The translations under genes and the position numbers were made by a program. From positions 1 to 18,577 of the forward strand of contig CAKUAK010000003.1 in NCBI GenBank assembly GCA_934636325.1: a DNA stretch of 18,577 nt. Reading direction: 5' to 3'. The notes under the pieces were generated by a model. That model saw only the letters and a program-made list of their open reading frames with translations, had not been told where the DNA came from and did no database searches. Source of the DNA: an uncultured Eubacteriales bacterium (lineage in GTDB: Bacteria; Bacillota; Clostridia; Oscillospirales; Butyricicoccaceae). Below are positions 6,762 to 14,625 of this stretch, piece by piece (the first letter of the stretch is position 1; the number at the start of each line of letters is the position of its first letter).

Positions 6762-7160
6762 ATGGATCCCGTGGTAAAAAAGGAAACAGCGTATATCGCG
6801 GCCGGAACGGCGGCGATATCGGCCCTTGTCCAGATCGTCTGGGCTGTTTTTTTCGAATATGACATATCCGTGTTCCTCGGCGCCCTGTGGGGAGGGGCTT
6901 TCGCCGTATGGAACTTTTTTATGTTGGGCGTCACGGTCAACAAGGCGGCCCACGACGGCGACCAGACGCTTGCCAAGCGGCGCATACACGCCTCTTACAG
7001 TCTGCGTCTGGCCCTGACGGCCCTTATGGTCGTTGTGGCGGTCATACTGCCGCGCATCAACTGGATCATGGCCGTCATGAGCCTCTTCTTCCCCCGGCTG
7101 ACCATTCTTGTCGAGCCGCTTTTCAGAAAGGAGCTTAGGAAGAAAGGAGGAAATGAGTAG
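6762..7160 (+). CDS. atpI: ATP synthase subunit I family protein
   Basis: A 132-residue membrane protein with four predicted helices (about 9-30, 37-58, 80-97 and 100-120) and a charged tail (FRKELRKKGGNE). Position between atpZ and atpB and the helix pattern fit the AtpI family (PF03899), which acts as a chaperone for c-ring assembly. Its stop codon overlaps the atpB start by one base, so translation of the two is probably coupled. Sequence conservation in this family is low, so the assignment relies partly on position. Confidence 0.75.
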   Translation: MDPVVKKETAYIAAGTAAISALVQIVWAVFFEYDISVFLGALWGGAFAVWNFFMLGVTVNKAAHDGDQTLAKRRIHASYSLRLALTALMVVVAVILPRINWIMAVMSLFFPRLTILVEPLFRKELRKKGGNE

Positions 7161-7903
7161 TGGATGTATCTATTACCGGTGCAAAAATACTGTTCAACAT
7201 CCCCATCTTCGGCGGCATACCGATCTCCGAGACCCTTGTCGTCACATGGGCGGTGATGGCGGTGCTCACCGGTCTGAGCATTTGGCTGACCCGCGGCCTT
7301 AAGGTCCGCAATATCTCGAAACGCCAGGCTGTGGCAGAAAAGCTGGTCATGACCGCCGAGAACTTCGTGCGTGAGAATATGGGTGAAAAGTTCATGTCCT
7401 ATGTTCCCTTCATCTCGGCCATATTCGCGCTGTCGATCTCTTGCAGCATGGCTTCTCTTGTCGGCGTCTTTTCGCCGACCGGTGATATCTCGACGACAAT
7501 GGCGTGGGCCGTCGTCGTATTTGTCATCATAACCTTCTATAAGTTCAGGACCAACGGCTTTATCGGCTATTGGAAGGGCTTCTGTGACCCGGTCTTTGTC
7601 ATGGCGCCCTTCAATATGCTGGGTGAGGTCTTTACCCCTGTTTCGATGGCCTTCCGTCATTTCGGAAACATCGTTTCGGGCGGAGTCATAACGACACTTC
7701 TGTACAGTGCCCTGACCGTGGCCAACCATGCGCTCTTCGGGTGGCTGCCCGGATTTCTCGGCGAAATTCTGGCCGGTGTTCCCTTTCTCACGGTGGGCGT
7801 TCCGGCGGTGCTGTCGCTGTATTTTGACTGGTTCGGAAGCGCCATGCAGGCATTCATATTCTGCATGCTTTCAATGATGTACATCTCGACCGCCACCGAA
7901 TAG
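7160..7903 (+). CDS. atpB: F-ATP synthase subunit a
   Basis: A 247-residue stator subunit that forms the two ion half-channels facing the c-ring. The hallmark segment PVSMAFRHFGNIVSG contains the essential Arg (Arg166, equivalent to E. coli aArg210). The residue matching E. coli aGlu219 is Gly175. Five to six hydrophobic helices are visible, with the conserved C-terminal pair ending in QAFIFCMLSMMYIS. The start is GTG at 7160, with AAGGAGG 9 nt upstream; the nearby ATG at 7164 is out of frame. It overlaps atpI by one base and is followed by a 55-nt gap with an AGGAGG site for atpE. Confidence 0.93.
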   Translation: MDVSITGAKILFNIPIFGGIPISETLVVTWAVMAVLTGLSIWLTRGLKVRNISKRQAVAEKLVMTAENFVRENMGEKFMSYVPFISAIFALSISCSMASLVGVFSPTGDISTTMAWAVVVFVIITFYKFRTNGFIGYWKGFCDPVFVMAPFNMLGEVFTPVSMAFRHFGNIVSGGVITTLLYSALTVANHALFGWLPGFLGEILAGVPFLTVGVPAVLSLYFDWFGSAMQAFIFCMLSMMYISTATE

Positions 7904-7958
7904 CGGCGGAGATACAAGCTTAAATTTGAAAAAATAAAATCAGGAGGACAAAAGAATT

Positions 7959-8219
7959 ATGGAAAGAGCATTAGTACTTATGGGCTGCGCCATCGGCGCC
8001 GGTCTGGCCCTGATCGCAGGTATCGGCCCCGGTATCGGCGAAGGTTATACCGCCGGCAAGGCTGTCGAAGCCATCGCACGTCAGCCCGAGATGAAGGGCG
8101 AGCTTACATCGAGCATGCTGCTCGGTATCGCCTGCGCCGAGACGACCGGTATTTACGGCTTCGTCACCGGCCTGCTGCTCATCTTCGTCGCCCCCAACAT
8201 GTTCCTTAATCTTCTTTAA
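7959..8219 (+). CDS. atpE: F-ATP synthase subunit c with a two-carboxylate Na+-type site
   Basis: An 86-residue hairpin of two helices. Helix 1 has the glycine repeat (G13, G15, G21, G23, G25, G27, G29) and Glu28; the polar loop is ARQPE (40-44); helix 2 has ACAETTGIY with ion-carrying Glu61, Thr62, Thr63 and Tyr66. Against the Ilyobacter tartaricus Na+ site (Gln32, Val63, Glu65, Ser66, Thr67, Tyr70) the matches are Glu28, Cys59, Glu61, Thr62, Thr63, Tyr66. Glu in place of Gln32 reproduces the two-carboxylate motif described for Fusobacterium nucleatum, a Na+-driven enzyme. Na+ coupling is therefore the likeliest reading. Ring size cannot be read from sequence. An AGGAGG site precedes the ATG. 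Confidence 0.95.
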   Translation: MERALVLMGCAIGAGLALIAGIGPGIGEGYTAGKAVEAIARQPEMKGELTSSMLLGIACAETTGIYGFVTGLLLIFVAPNMFLNLL

Positions 8220-8259
8220 TTTTAAAGACGGCGAAGAAAGCAGAAGGAGTAATTGATAA

Positions 8260-8760
8260 ATGTATCAGGCACTTGTAGATTTTAAGTATTGGACCTTTAT
8301 CGCGCAGATCTGCAACCTGCTTATCCAGATGCTCCTGTTCAAAAAGTTCCTGTTCAAGCCGGTCAAGGCGATAATCGAAAAACGCCGCGAAGAGGTCGGC
8401 ACGCTGTATACCGAGGCCGAGGAGGCCAACGCGTCGGCCCAGCACGATAAGGCCGAGTATTCGCAGAAGCTGCTGGCCGCCAACGAGGAGGCCGCCCAGA
8501 TCGTCAGGAACGCCACCGAAAGGGCGGGCAGACAGGGCGACGAGATCCTCCTGCAGGCCCAGCATCAGGCCCAGTCGATGCTCAAGAAGGCCGACGAGGA
8601 TATAGCACAGGAGAAGGTAAAGGCCATGAACGAGATCAAGAACGATATCTCCTCCATGGCGCTGGATATCGCGCAGAAGGTCGTCGAAAAAGAGATAAAG
8701 CCCGAGGATCACAAGGCCCTTATCGACGAGTTCATCGCCTCTGTGGGTGATAACGCATGA
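8260..8760 (+). CDS. atpF: F-ATP synthase subunit b
   Basis: A 166-residue peripheral stalk subunit. One N-terminal membrane helix (about residues 10-32) is followed by the typical FKPVKAIIEKRRE turn and a long charged, Ala/Glu/Lys-rich coiled coil with no Pro or Gly breaks from about 36 to 145. The C-terminus binds subunit delta. Its stop codon overlaps the atpH start (ATGA, 8757-8760), consistent with coupled synthesis of the two stalk proteins. The start has an AGAAGGAG site upstream. Confidence 0.93.
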   Translation: MYQALVDFKYWTFIAQICNLLIQMLLFKKFLFKPVKAIIEKRREEVGTLYTEAEEANASAQHDKAEYSQKLLAANEEAAQIVRNATERAGRQGDEILLQAQHQAQSMLKKADEDIAQEKVKAMNEIKNDISSMALDIAQKVVEKEIKPEDHKALIDEFIASVGDNA

Positions 8761-9296
8761 CCGAGATAGGAAATGCCTACGGCAAGGCGCTCTTCCTTTT
8801 ATGTCAGGAAGAGGGTGTCGACGGCGAGGTCCTTCCCCAGCTGCGCGAGGTATGCGCGCTTCTGAAGGAGGATCCCGATTATGTCCGCCTTATGACGACC
8901 CCCGATCTTTCAAGGGACAAGCGTGTCGGCATACTTGAAGAGACCTTCGGCGGCAGGGTGCACGAGTATCTTCTCAGCTTCATGTGCATCCTTGCGGAAA
9001 ACGGCACATTCGAAGAGCTTCCATCCTGCGAGCAGCAGTATATCAAGCTCTATAACGCCGCCCACGGCATCATTGCCGCTGTGGCAGTGTCGGCCGTCCC
9101 GATCGACGGAGATCAGCTGGCAGTACTGGCCGAAAGGCTGGGCAAAAAGCTGCACAGCAAGATAGAGCTGAGCTGCCGCATCGATCCCTCGTGTATCGGA
9201 GGAGTGCGCCTTGAAATGGACGGGCAGAGCTTCGACGGAAGCGTGCGCGCCCGCCTCGACGCCATAAAAGACAGCCTTTTGAACGCGAAAGCATAA
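8757..9296 (+). CDS. atpH: F-ATP synthase subunit delta
   Basis: A 179-residue peripheral-stalk cap that links subunit b to the top of the alpha3beta3 head. The N-terminal helical domain (IGNAYGKALFLLCQEE, about 3-18) and the C-terminal strand-helix motif (IGGVRLEMDGQSFDGSVRARL) are both typical. Length is normal for the family. The start codon overlaps the atpF stop by 4 nt. The 45-nt gap to atpA contains a short GC-rich hairpin (9307-9322). Confidence 0.92.
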   Translation: MTEIGNAYGKALFLLCQEEGVDGEVLPQLREVCALLKEDPDYVRLMTTPDLSRDKRVGILEETFGGRVHEYLLSFMCILAENGTFEELPSCEQQYIKLYNAAHGIIAAVAVSAVPIDGDQLAVLAERLGKKLHSKIELSCRIDPSCIGGVRLEMDGQSFDGSVRARLDAIKDSLLNAKA

Positions 9297-9306
9297 ATTA
9301 TTTTAT

Positions 9307-9322
9307 CCGCCCCCCGGGGCGG
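9307..9322 (+). promoter_or_regulatory. Hairpin upstream of the atpA ribosome site
   Basis: CCGCC (9307-9311) pairs with GGCGG (9318-9322) around CCCCGG, possibly extended to a 7-bp stem. It ends 8 nt before the atpA Shine-Dalgarno (CAGGTGAG, 9331-9338). It has no U tract, so it is not a terminator. It could be an mRNA-processing or stability element that raises alpha/beta synthesis relative to the stalk subunits. Confidence 0.35.
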
Positions 9323-9341
9323 AGAGAAAGCAGGTGAGTCA

Positions 9342-10859
9342 ATGCAACTGCGACCCGATGAAATAAGCAGTATCATCAAAGCACAGATCAAAAACTATAA
9401 AAACGAGATCGAGCACAGCGAGACAGGGACTATCATCCAGGTGGGCGACGGTATCGCGAAGGCATACGGACTCGACAACTGTATGTCCAACGAGCTGGTC
9501 GAGTTCCCCAACGGCGAGTACGGCATGGCCCTCAACCTTGAGGAAAAGTCGGTCTCGATAGTCATGCTCGGCTCGGATGACGGCATCAAGGAAGGCGATA
9601 CCGTCAAGCGCACCGGCAGGGTCATAAGCGTCCCGGTCGGCGAGGCTCTTATCGGACGCGTAGTCAATGCCCTTGGCCAGCCGATCGACGGCAAAGGCCC
9701 CATCGAGAGCAGCGAGACACGCCCCATCGAGCGCACAGCCCCCGGCATCATTGAAAGAAAGGGCGTCAATGTGCCCCTTCAGACCGGCATCAAGGCTATC
9801 GACGCCATGATACCGATAGGCCGCGGCCAGCGCGAGCTTATAATCGGCGACCGCCAGACCGGTAAGACGGTCATCGCCACCGATACCATCATCAACCAGA
9901 AGGGCAAGGACGTTATCTGTATCTACGTCGCCATCGGACAGAAGAACTCGACGGTCGCTCAGCTGGTCGAAACACTGACCCAGGCGGGCGCGATGGACTA
10001 CACCATCGTCGTATCCTCCTCGGCCTCCGAGATGGCACCTCTTCAGTATATCGCCCCCTATTCCGGATGCGCTATGGGCGAATATTTTATGGATCAGGGC
10101 AAGGATGTGCTCGTTATTTACGACGACCTGAGCAAGCATGCCGTCGCTTACCGCGCACTTTCCCTTCTGATCCGCCGTCCGCCCGGACGTGAAGCCTATC
10201 CCGGCGACGTATTCTATCTCCACAGCCGTCTGCTGGAACGCGCGGCACGCCTTGACCCCGAATACGGCGGCGGGTCGCTGACTGCCCTGCCGATAATCGA
10301 GACCCAGGCCGGCGATGTCTCGGCATATATCCCGACAAACGTCATTTCGATAACCGACGGCCAGATATTCCTTGAAAGCGAGCTCTTCCACTCGGGCGTC
10401 ATGCCGGCCGTCAACCCCGGCATCTCGGTCTCCCGCGTCGGAGGCAGCGCCCAGATCAGGGCCATGAAGAAGGTCGCCGGAAGCCTTAAGCTCCTCTACT
10501 CTCAGTATCGCGAGCTCCAGAGCTTCGCGCAGTTCGGCTCCGACCTTGACGCCGATACCAAAGAGCGTCTGGCCCAGGGCGAAAGGATCGTTGAGGTCTT
10601 AAAGCAGAACCGCAACTCTCCGGTCGATGTCGAGCTTCAGGTCTGCATCATCTATGCCGTCACAAAGAACTATCTTAAAAATGTGCCGGTGCAGCAGGTA
10701 AGGGCCTATGAATCCGAGCTTTACAGTTATATGCGCACCCAGGGACAGGATGTTCTTGACGATATACGCACAACCAAGGACCTGAGCGCCGAAACATCGG
10801 CCAAGCTGGATAAGGCTCTGGGGGACTTTACAGCTGTATTCCTTGCGGACAAAAGATAA
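9342..10859 (+). CDS. atpA: F-ATP synthase subunit alpha
   Basis: A 505-residue regulatory nucleotide-binding subunit of the F1 head, full length. The N-terminal beta-barrel includes GEALIGRVVNALGQPIDG; Walker A is GDRQTGKT (169-176); Walker B-like VIYDDLSKHA and the ISVSRVGGSAQ segment, which carries the arginine finger reaching into the beta catalytic site, are present. The start at 9342 has CAGGTGAG upstream. It is followed after 16 nt by atpG. Nothing abnormal is seen. Confidence 0.97.
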   Translation: MQLRPDEISSIIKAQIKNYKNEIEHSETGTIIQVGDGIAKAYGLDNCMSNELVEFPNGEYGMALNLEEKSVSIVMLGSDDGIKEGDTVKRTGRVISVPVGEALIGRVVNALGQPIDGKGPIESSETRPIERTAPGIIERKGVNVPLQTGIKAIDAMIPIGRGQRELIIGDRQTGKTVIATDTIINQKGKDVICIYVAIGQKNSTVAQLVETLTQAGAMDYTIVVSSSASEMAPLQYIAPYSGCAMGEYFMDQGKDVLVIYDDLSKHAVAYRALSLLIRRPPGREAYPGDVFYLHSRLLERAARLDPEYGGGSLTALPIIETQAGDVSAYIPTNVISITDGQIFLESELFHSGVMPAVNPGISVSRVGGSAQIRAMKKVAGSLKLLYSQYRELQSFAQFGSDLDADTKERLAQGERIVEVLKQNRNSPVDVELQVCIIYAVTKNYLKNVPVQQVRAYESELYSYMRTQGQDVLDDIRTTKDLSAETSAKLDKALGDFTAVFLADKR

Positions 10860-10875
10860 GGGCAGGTGACGGCAT

Positions 10876-11739
10876 ATGGCAGGAGGGTCCTCGAAGGACA
10901 TCAAGCTGCGCATCAAAAGTGTGCAGAGCACCATGCAGATCACCAAGGCAATGGAGCTTGTCGCCTCTTCAAAGCTCCGCAGGGCAAAGGAGCGGGCCGA
11001 AAACAGCCGCCCGTACTTTGATCTGCTCTATAACTCGCTTTGCGATATCGCCGCTGCGGCCGGCGGAGACGTCGATTCGCCCTTCCTTCGGGCGCGCGAG
11101 GTAAAAAAGACATGCTATATAGTCATCGCCGGCGACCGCGGTCTTGCCGGAGGCTATAACAACAACATATTCAAGATGGTCATGGCCGAGGCGGGGGATA
11201 TGAGCAAAGCCTGTTTCCTGCCCATCGGCAAAAAAGCTGTCGACTATTTCACCAAGCATGGGGCCGAAATAGTTACCGACAGGTTTGCCCAGGTCGAGAG
11301 CGTCGACGGAAGCGCCGCGATGGAGATAGCATCGGTCATATGCGGCGGTTTTCTTGACGGCAGCTTCGACCGTGTCGATATGGCCTATACCATGTTCGCG
11401 TCTATGCTGTCCCAGACACCGATGATGATGACCGTGCTGCCGCTCCATTCGGCGACGGTCGGCGAAAAGCGCGTGGCCCACCGGGCCCTGACCCTTTATG
11501 AGCCCGGCCCATCGGAGCTCTTCAGCCGGATCATCCCCGACTTTGTCACCGGCATGGTCTATGGCGGCGTGTGCGAGAGCCTGGCCAGCGAGCTGGCCGC
11601 CCGCCGCAACGCCATGGATTCGGCCAGCAAGAACGCAGGCGAGATGATCGAAGATCTCAGCCTTAAATATAACCGTGCGCGCCAGGGCGCCATCACCCAG
11701 GAGATCACAGAGATCGTCGCCGGCGCAGAAGCACAGTAA
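10876..11739 (+). CDS. atpG: F-ATP synthase subunit gamma (central rotor shaft)
   Basis: A 287-residue central stalk subunit. The N-terminal helix (DIKLRIKSVQSTMQITKAMELVA) and the C-terminal helix (ASELAARRNAMDSASKNAG through YNRARQGAITQEITEIVAGA) form the coiled-coil shaft; both are strongly conserved. The middle Rossmann-like domain includes VIAGDRGLAGGYN. Length is normal. It binds the epsilon subunit and the c-ring. It lies 16 nt after atpA and 12 nt before atpD. Confidence 0.95.
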   Translation: MAGGSSKDIKLRIKSVQSTMQITKAMELVASSKLRRAKERAENSRPYFDLLYNSLCDIAAAAGGDVDSPFLRAREVKKTCYIVIAGDRGLAGGYNNNIFKMVMAEAGDMSKACFLPIGKKAVDYFTKHGAEIVTDRFAQVESVDGSAAMEIASVICGGFLDGSFDRVDMAYTMFASMLSQTPMMMTVLPLHSATVGEKRVAHRALTLYEPGPSELFSRIIPDFVTGMVYGGVCESLASELAARRNAMDSASKNAGEMIEDLSLKYNRARQGAITQEITEIVAGAEAQ

Positions 11740-11751
11740 GGAGGAAAGCCC

Positions 11752-13149
11752 ATGCAGGAAAAAAATATCGGTACTGTTGTGCAGGTCATCGGCCCTGTTC
11801 TTGATATCCGCTTCAAGGATGATCATCTGCCTGCCCTGCTCAACGCCATCGAAATAGAATTGGGCGGCAAAAAGCTGGTCGTCGAGGTCGCCCAGCATAT
11901 CGGCGATAACCTCGTAAGGTGCATCGCCATGAGCAGCACAGACGGCCTTGTCAGAGGGGCCGAGGCTGTCGATACCGGCGCGCCGATAAGCGTTCCGGTC
12001 GGCAAAGGCACGCTGGGACGCATATTCAACCTTCTCGGCGAGGCCATCGACAACCAGCCCGAACCCGAATACGAAGAGCGCTGGCCTATCCATCGTCCCG
12101 CTCCCTCTTATGAAGAACAGGAATCGACGACAGAGATGCTTGAAACGGGCATAAAGGTCGTCGACCTTATCTGCCCCTACGCCAAGGGCGGCAAGATCGG
12201 CCTCTTCGGCGGCGCGGGGGTCGGCAAGACGGTCCTTATCATGGAGCTGATAAATAACGTCGCCAAGCAGCACGGCGGCATCTCGGTATTCACCGGCGTC
12301 GGCGAGCGTACCCGCGAGGGCAACGACCTTTATAACGAGATGAAGGAATCGGGCGTTCTCAATAAAACCGCCCTTGTTTACGGCCAGATGAACGAGCCCC
12401 CCGGGGCCCGTATGCGCGTCGGCCTTTCCGGCCTGACCATGGCCGAGTATTTCCGCGATAGAGAGGGGCAGGACGTCCTGCTCTTTATCGACAACATCTT
12501 CCGCTTTACCCAGGCCGGTTCAGAGGTCTCGGCTCTGCTGGGACGTATGCCCTCGGCCGTCGGATATCAGCCGACCCTGGCCACAGAGATGGGCGCCCTT
12601 CAGGAGCGCATCACCTCGACAAAGCGCGGCTCGATCACATCGGTCCAGGCCGTTTATGTCCCGGCCGACGACCTGACCGACCCCGCCCCGGCAACGACCT
12701 TCGCCCATCTGGACGCCACAACCGTTCTTGACCGAAGCATATCCTCGCTGGGTATCTTCCCGGCCGTCGATCCGCTGGCTTCGACAAGCCGTATCCTCAG
12801 CCCCGACGTCGTCGGGCAGGAGCATTACGATGTCGCCCGAGAGGTCCAGAGGGTGCTTCAGCGCTATAAAGAGCTTCAGGACATCATCGCCATCATGGGT
12901 ATGGACGAGCTGAGCGACGAGGACAAGCTGACCGTCAGCCGCGCCAGAAAGATACAGCGCTTCCTGTCGCAGCCCTTCTCGGTCGCCGAGCAGTTCACCG
13001 GCTATGAGGGTAAATATGTCCCCATCAAAGAGACCATCAGGGGCTTTAAAGAGATCCTTGAGGGCAAGCACGACGATATCCCCGAATCGGCCTTCCTCTT
13101 TGCCGGTTCGATCGACGACGTCGTCGCCAAAGCCAAGGGTGATAAGTAA
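11752..13149 (+). CDS. atpD: F-ATP synthase subunit beta (catalytic)
   Basis: A 465-residue catalytic subunit of normal length. Walker A GGAGVGKT is at 153-160, followed by GVGERTREGNDLY with the catalytic Glu, Walker B VLLFIDNIFRFTQAG, and MDELSDEDKL (384-393), the variant DELSEED loop that contacts subunits gamma and epsilon. AAGGAGG lies 7 nt before the ATG. The stop codon is directly followed by the atpC start with no gap. Confidence 0.98.
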   Translation: MQEKNIGTVVQVIGPVLDIRFKDDHLPALLNAIEIELGGKKLVVEVAQHIGDNLVRCIAMSSTDGLVRGAEAVDTGAPISVPVGKGTLGRIFNLLGEAIDNQPEPEYEERWPIHRPAPSYEEQESTTEMLETGIKVVDLICPYAKGGKIGLFGGAGVGKTVLIMELINNVAKQHGGISVFTGVGERTREGNDLYNEMKESGVLNKTALVYGQMNEPPGARMRVGLSGLTMAEYFRDREGQDVLLFIDNIFRFTQAGSEVSALLGRMPSAVGYQPTLATEMGALQERITSTKRGSITSVQAVYVPADDLTDPAPATTFAHLDATTVLDRSISSLGIFPAVDPLASTSRILSPDVVGQEHYDVAREVQRVLQRYKELQDIIAIMGMDELSDEDKLTVSRARKIQRFLSQPFSVAEQFTGYEGKYVPIKETIRGFKEILEGKHDDIPESAFLFAGSIDDVVAKAKGDK

Positions 13150-13413
13150 ATGAAGGACTTCAAATTGCAGATAGTCACGCCGGAGGGCATGTTCTTCGAC
13201 GGCATGTGCTCTCAGGTCAATGTCAAAAGCACAAACGGCGGCGTGTCCATTCTGGCCGGTCATATACCCTATGTCACACCGCTGGCTGAAAACGGCTGGT
13301 GCAGGGTATACGAGGGTGAAAAGGTCCGCAAAGCCTTCTGCTCCGGCGGGATGCTGACCGTCACGCCCGAGGTGACAAGGGTGGTCGCCGCTTCCTTCAA
13401 GTGGGAAGAATAG
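13150..13413 (+). CDS. atpC: F-ATP synthase subunit epsilon, short form without the C-terminal domain
   Basis: Only 87 residues, against about 130-140 in most bacteria. The whole N-terminal beta-sandwich is present: FKLQIVTPEGMFFDG, the GGVSILAGHIPYVTPL segment that faces the rotor, and FCSGGMLTVTPEVTRVVA. The sequence ends at FKWEE, where the two C-terminal helices would begin. This is not an obvious frameshift: the operon terminator starts 28 nt after the stop, leaving no room for the missing part. The N-terminal domain suffices for assembly with gamma and the c-ring; the missing helices carry the inhibitory and ATP-sensing function. The gene abuts atpD with no spacer and has only a weak ribosome site, so coupled translation is likely. 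Confidence 0.93.
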   Translation: MKDFKLQIVTPEGMFFDGMCSQVNVKSTNGGVSILAGHIPYVTPLAENGWCRVYEGEKVRKAFCSGGMLTVTPEVTRVVAASFKWEE

Positions 13414-13440
13414 CCGCCCGGCAAAAACAGCTTTATTGAG

Positions 13441-13482
13441 AGAGCCCGTTACGGATGCAGCATCCGCAGCGGGCTCTTTTTT
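13441..13482 (+). terminator. Terminator of the ATP synthase operon
   Basis: AGAGCCCG (13441-13448) pairs with CGGGCTCT (13470-13477), with a second inner stem CGGATG/CATCCG, and a run of six T (13477-13482). It begins 28 nt after the atpC stop. Confidence 0.88.
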
Positions 13483-13530
13483 CATGCCCTGTGACCCTGG
13501 CGGCCGATATGGGCGTAACCTCATGTGTTT

Positions 13531-13549
13531 TTGACATATATATCTGTCA
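13531..13549. promoter_or_regulatory. Inverted repeat in the 299-nt gap between atpC and the lipoprotein operon
   Basis: The gap 13414-13712 holds the atp terminator, this repeat, a promoter and a leader. Here TGACA (13532-13536) and TGTCA (13545-13549) flank TATATATC. TTGACA at 13531 could be a second -35, but no good -10 follows. The half-sites equal those over the atp promoter (6440-6453), although the spacing differs (8 versus 4). Confidence 0.3.
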
Positions 13550-13599
13550 CTTTAGCACAATACAGCGTGAAAGCGGCGTAATATTTCCGTTAATATTCG

Positions 13600-13628
13600 T
13601 TGACAAATAATTTCACATATGATACATT
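13600..13628 (+). promoter_or_regulatory. Promoter of the lipoprotein operon
   Basis: Perfect TTGACA (13600-13605), 17-nt spacer, TACATT (13623-13628). Transcription should start near 13635, about 78 nt before the first gene. The leader holds a strong ribosome site (AAGGAGGAGG, 13635-13644) followed by a three-codon ORF (Met-Ser-Met-stop, 13651-13662). Confidence 0.7.
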
Positions 13629-13712
13629 GCTGTCAAGGAGGAGGATTCCAATGTCGATGTAACAGCCCTTGCAGAACAAAAACCATTCGATCAAAAATCA
13701 AGGAGGATATCT

Positions 13713-14618
13713 ATGAAATGCAGAAGGCCGATATTGGCCGTGCTGGCCGCGGCTGTGCTTTTCCTTTTTGCCGCCTGCGGGCAGCAGGAGGAAAGCGGGG
13801 ACAAAACAACCGTCTCGAAGCCCTCTGATGTCGTTCCGCAGATGTTGGAGGATGGCTGCGCTGCCGGGTTCAGAGAATTGGAATCATACTATTTCAGGCG
13901 GCACTATGTGGCCGGGACGGCAGATGACAATAAACAGCTTTTGGAGCTTATAGATACCATCGACCTTTCAAACGCAGAGCTTTTTACCGATGAAATACCG
14001 CCCGCCCGGGCCAACGCGATAGACTCGGTATACCTCAAATGGGGTGACGGAGGATGCAGGATATCATGCTCGTTCAAAGAAAGCGAACCGCAGAATACAT
14101 ATCTCAGCTTCAACTTTGACGATGGAGAGGTCGTCTGTTATAACGGCGATATCAAGTATGATGCCGCGGCTTTTTCCGCACTTCAGAAACAGGTCCTGCG
14201 CGGGCAGAGGGTGACCGATAATATCAGCGTCGAAAGTCCGGTCGGCACCGAGACCGACATACAATGGATGACCTTCTGGTCGCTGCTCGAGACGGCCGAG
14301 ACCGGGATGTCCGACGAAATGCCGGCAGATCAGGAGCTGCCGACAGAACGCCTTGAAGAAAAACCGGCCGACGCCGAATACGATATAAAAATCAGTATAA
14401 AGAGTGATGATTGGCTGCTCTATCCCATGGCCGACCGCAGCGTCGACCCGACCACGGGAATGGACTACCCGCCCTTCCTGCCCGAGCTTGACGATACCGT
14501 CATATATATCGACAGTTCCAACGGATATGTTATACAGGAGAAGGACGGCGCGGAGATATACGCCAAGATAAAGCCCGATAGTTTGATATCGGCAAAGCTG
14601 ACAGCAGGAAAGGGGTAA
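13713..14618 (+). CDS. Predicted lipoprotein of unknown function
   Basis: A 301-residue protein with a classic lipoprotein signal: basic MKCRRP, a hydrophobic stretch and a lipobox FAAC with the modified Cys at residue 22, followed by GQQEESGDK, a flexible charged linker. It should sit on the outer face of the cell membrane. The mature part is acidic, with many Asp, Glu and Tyr and no motif I recognise; the segment after residue 200 (MPADQELPTERLEEKPAD) looks like a linker between two domains. AAGGAGG lies 6-7 nt before the ATG. First gene of a four-gene unit with a small protein, a second lipoprotein and a membrane protein. Function unknown. Confidence 0.8.
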   Translation: MKCRRPILAVLAAAVLFLFAACGQQEESGDKTTVSKPSDVVPQMLEDGCAAGFRELESYYFRRHYVAGTADDNKQLLELIDTIDLSNAELFTDEIPPARANAIDSVYLKWGDGGCRISCSFKESEPQNTYLSFNFDDGEVVCYNGDIKYDAAAFSALQKQVLRGQRVTDNISVESPVGTETDIQWMTFWSLLETAETGMSDEMPADQELPTERLEEKPADAEYDIKISIKSDDWLLYPMADRSVDPTTGMDYPPFLPELDDTVIYIDSSNGYVIQEKDGAEIYAKIKPDSLISAKLTAGKG

Positions 14619-14625
14619 AATTAAA

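Noticed and set aside
10969..12273. 434-codon minus-strand ORF opposite atpG and atpD, and 350-codon ORF 9339-10391 opposite atpA
   Set aside because: Both are antisense to highly conserved ATP synthase genes and have no recognisable features.
13150..13440. Frameshift as the cause of the short epsilon subunit
   Set aside because: Only 27 nt separate the stop codon from the operon terminator in any frame, too few for the roughly 50 missing residues.
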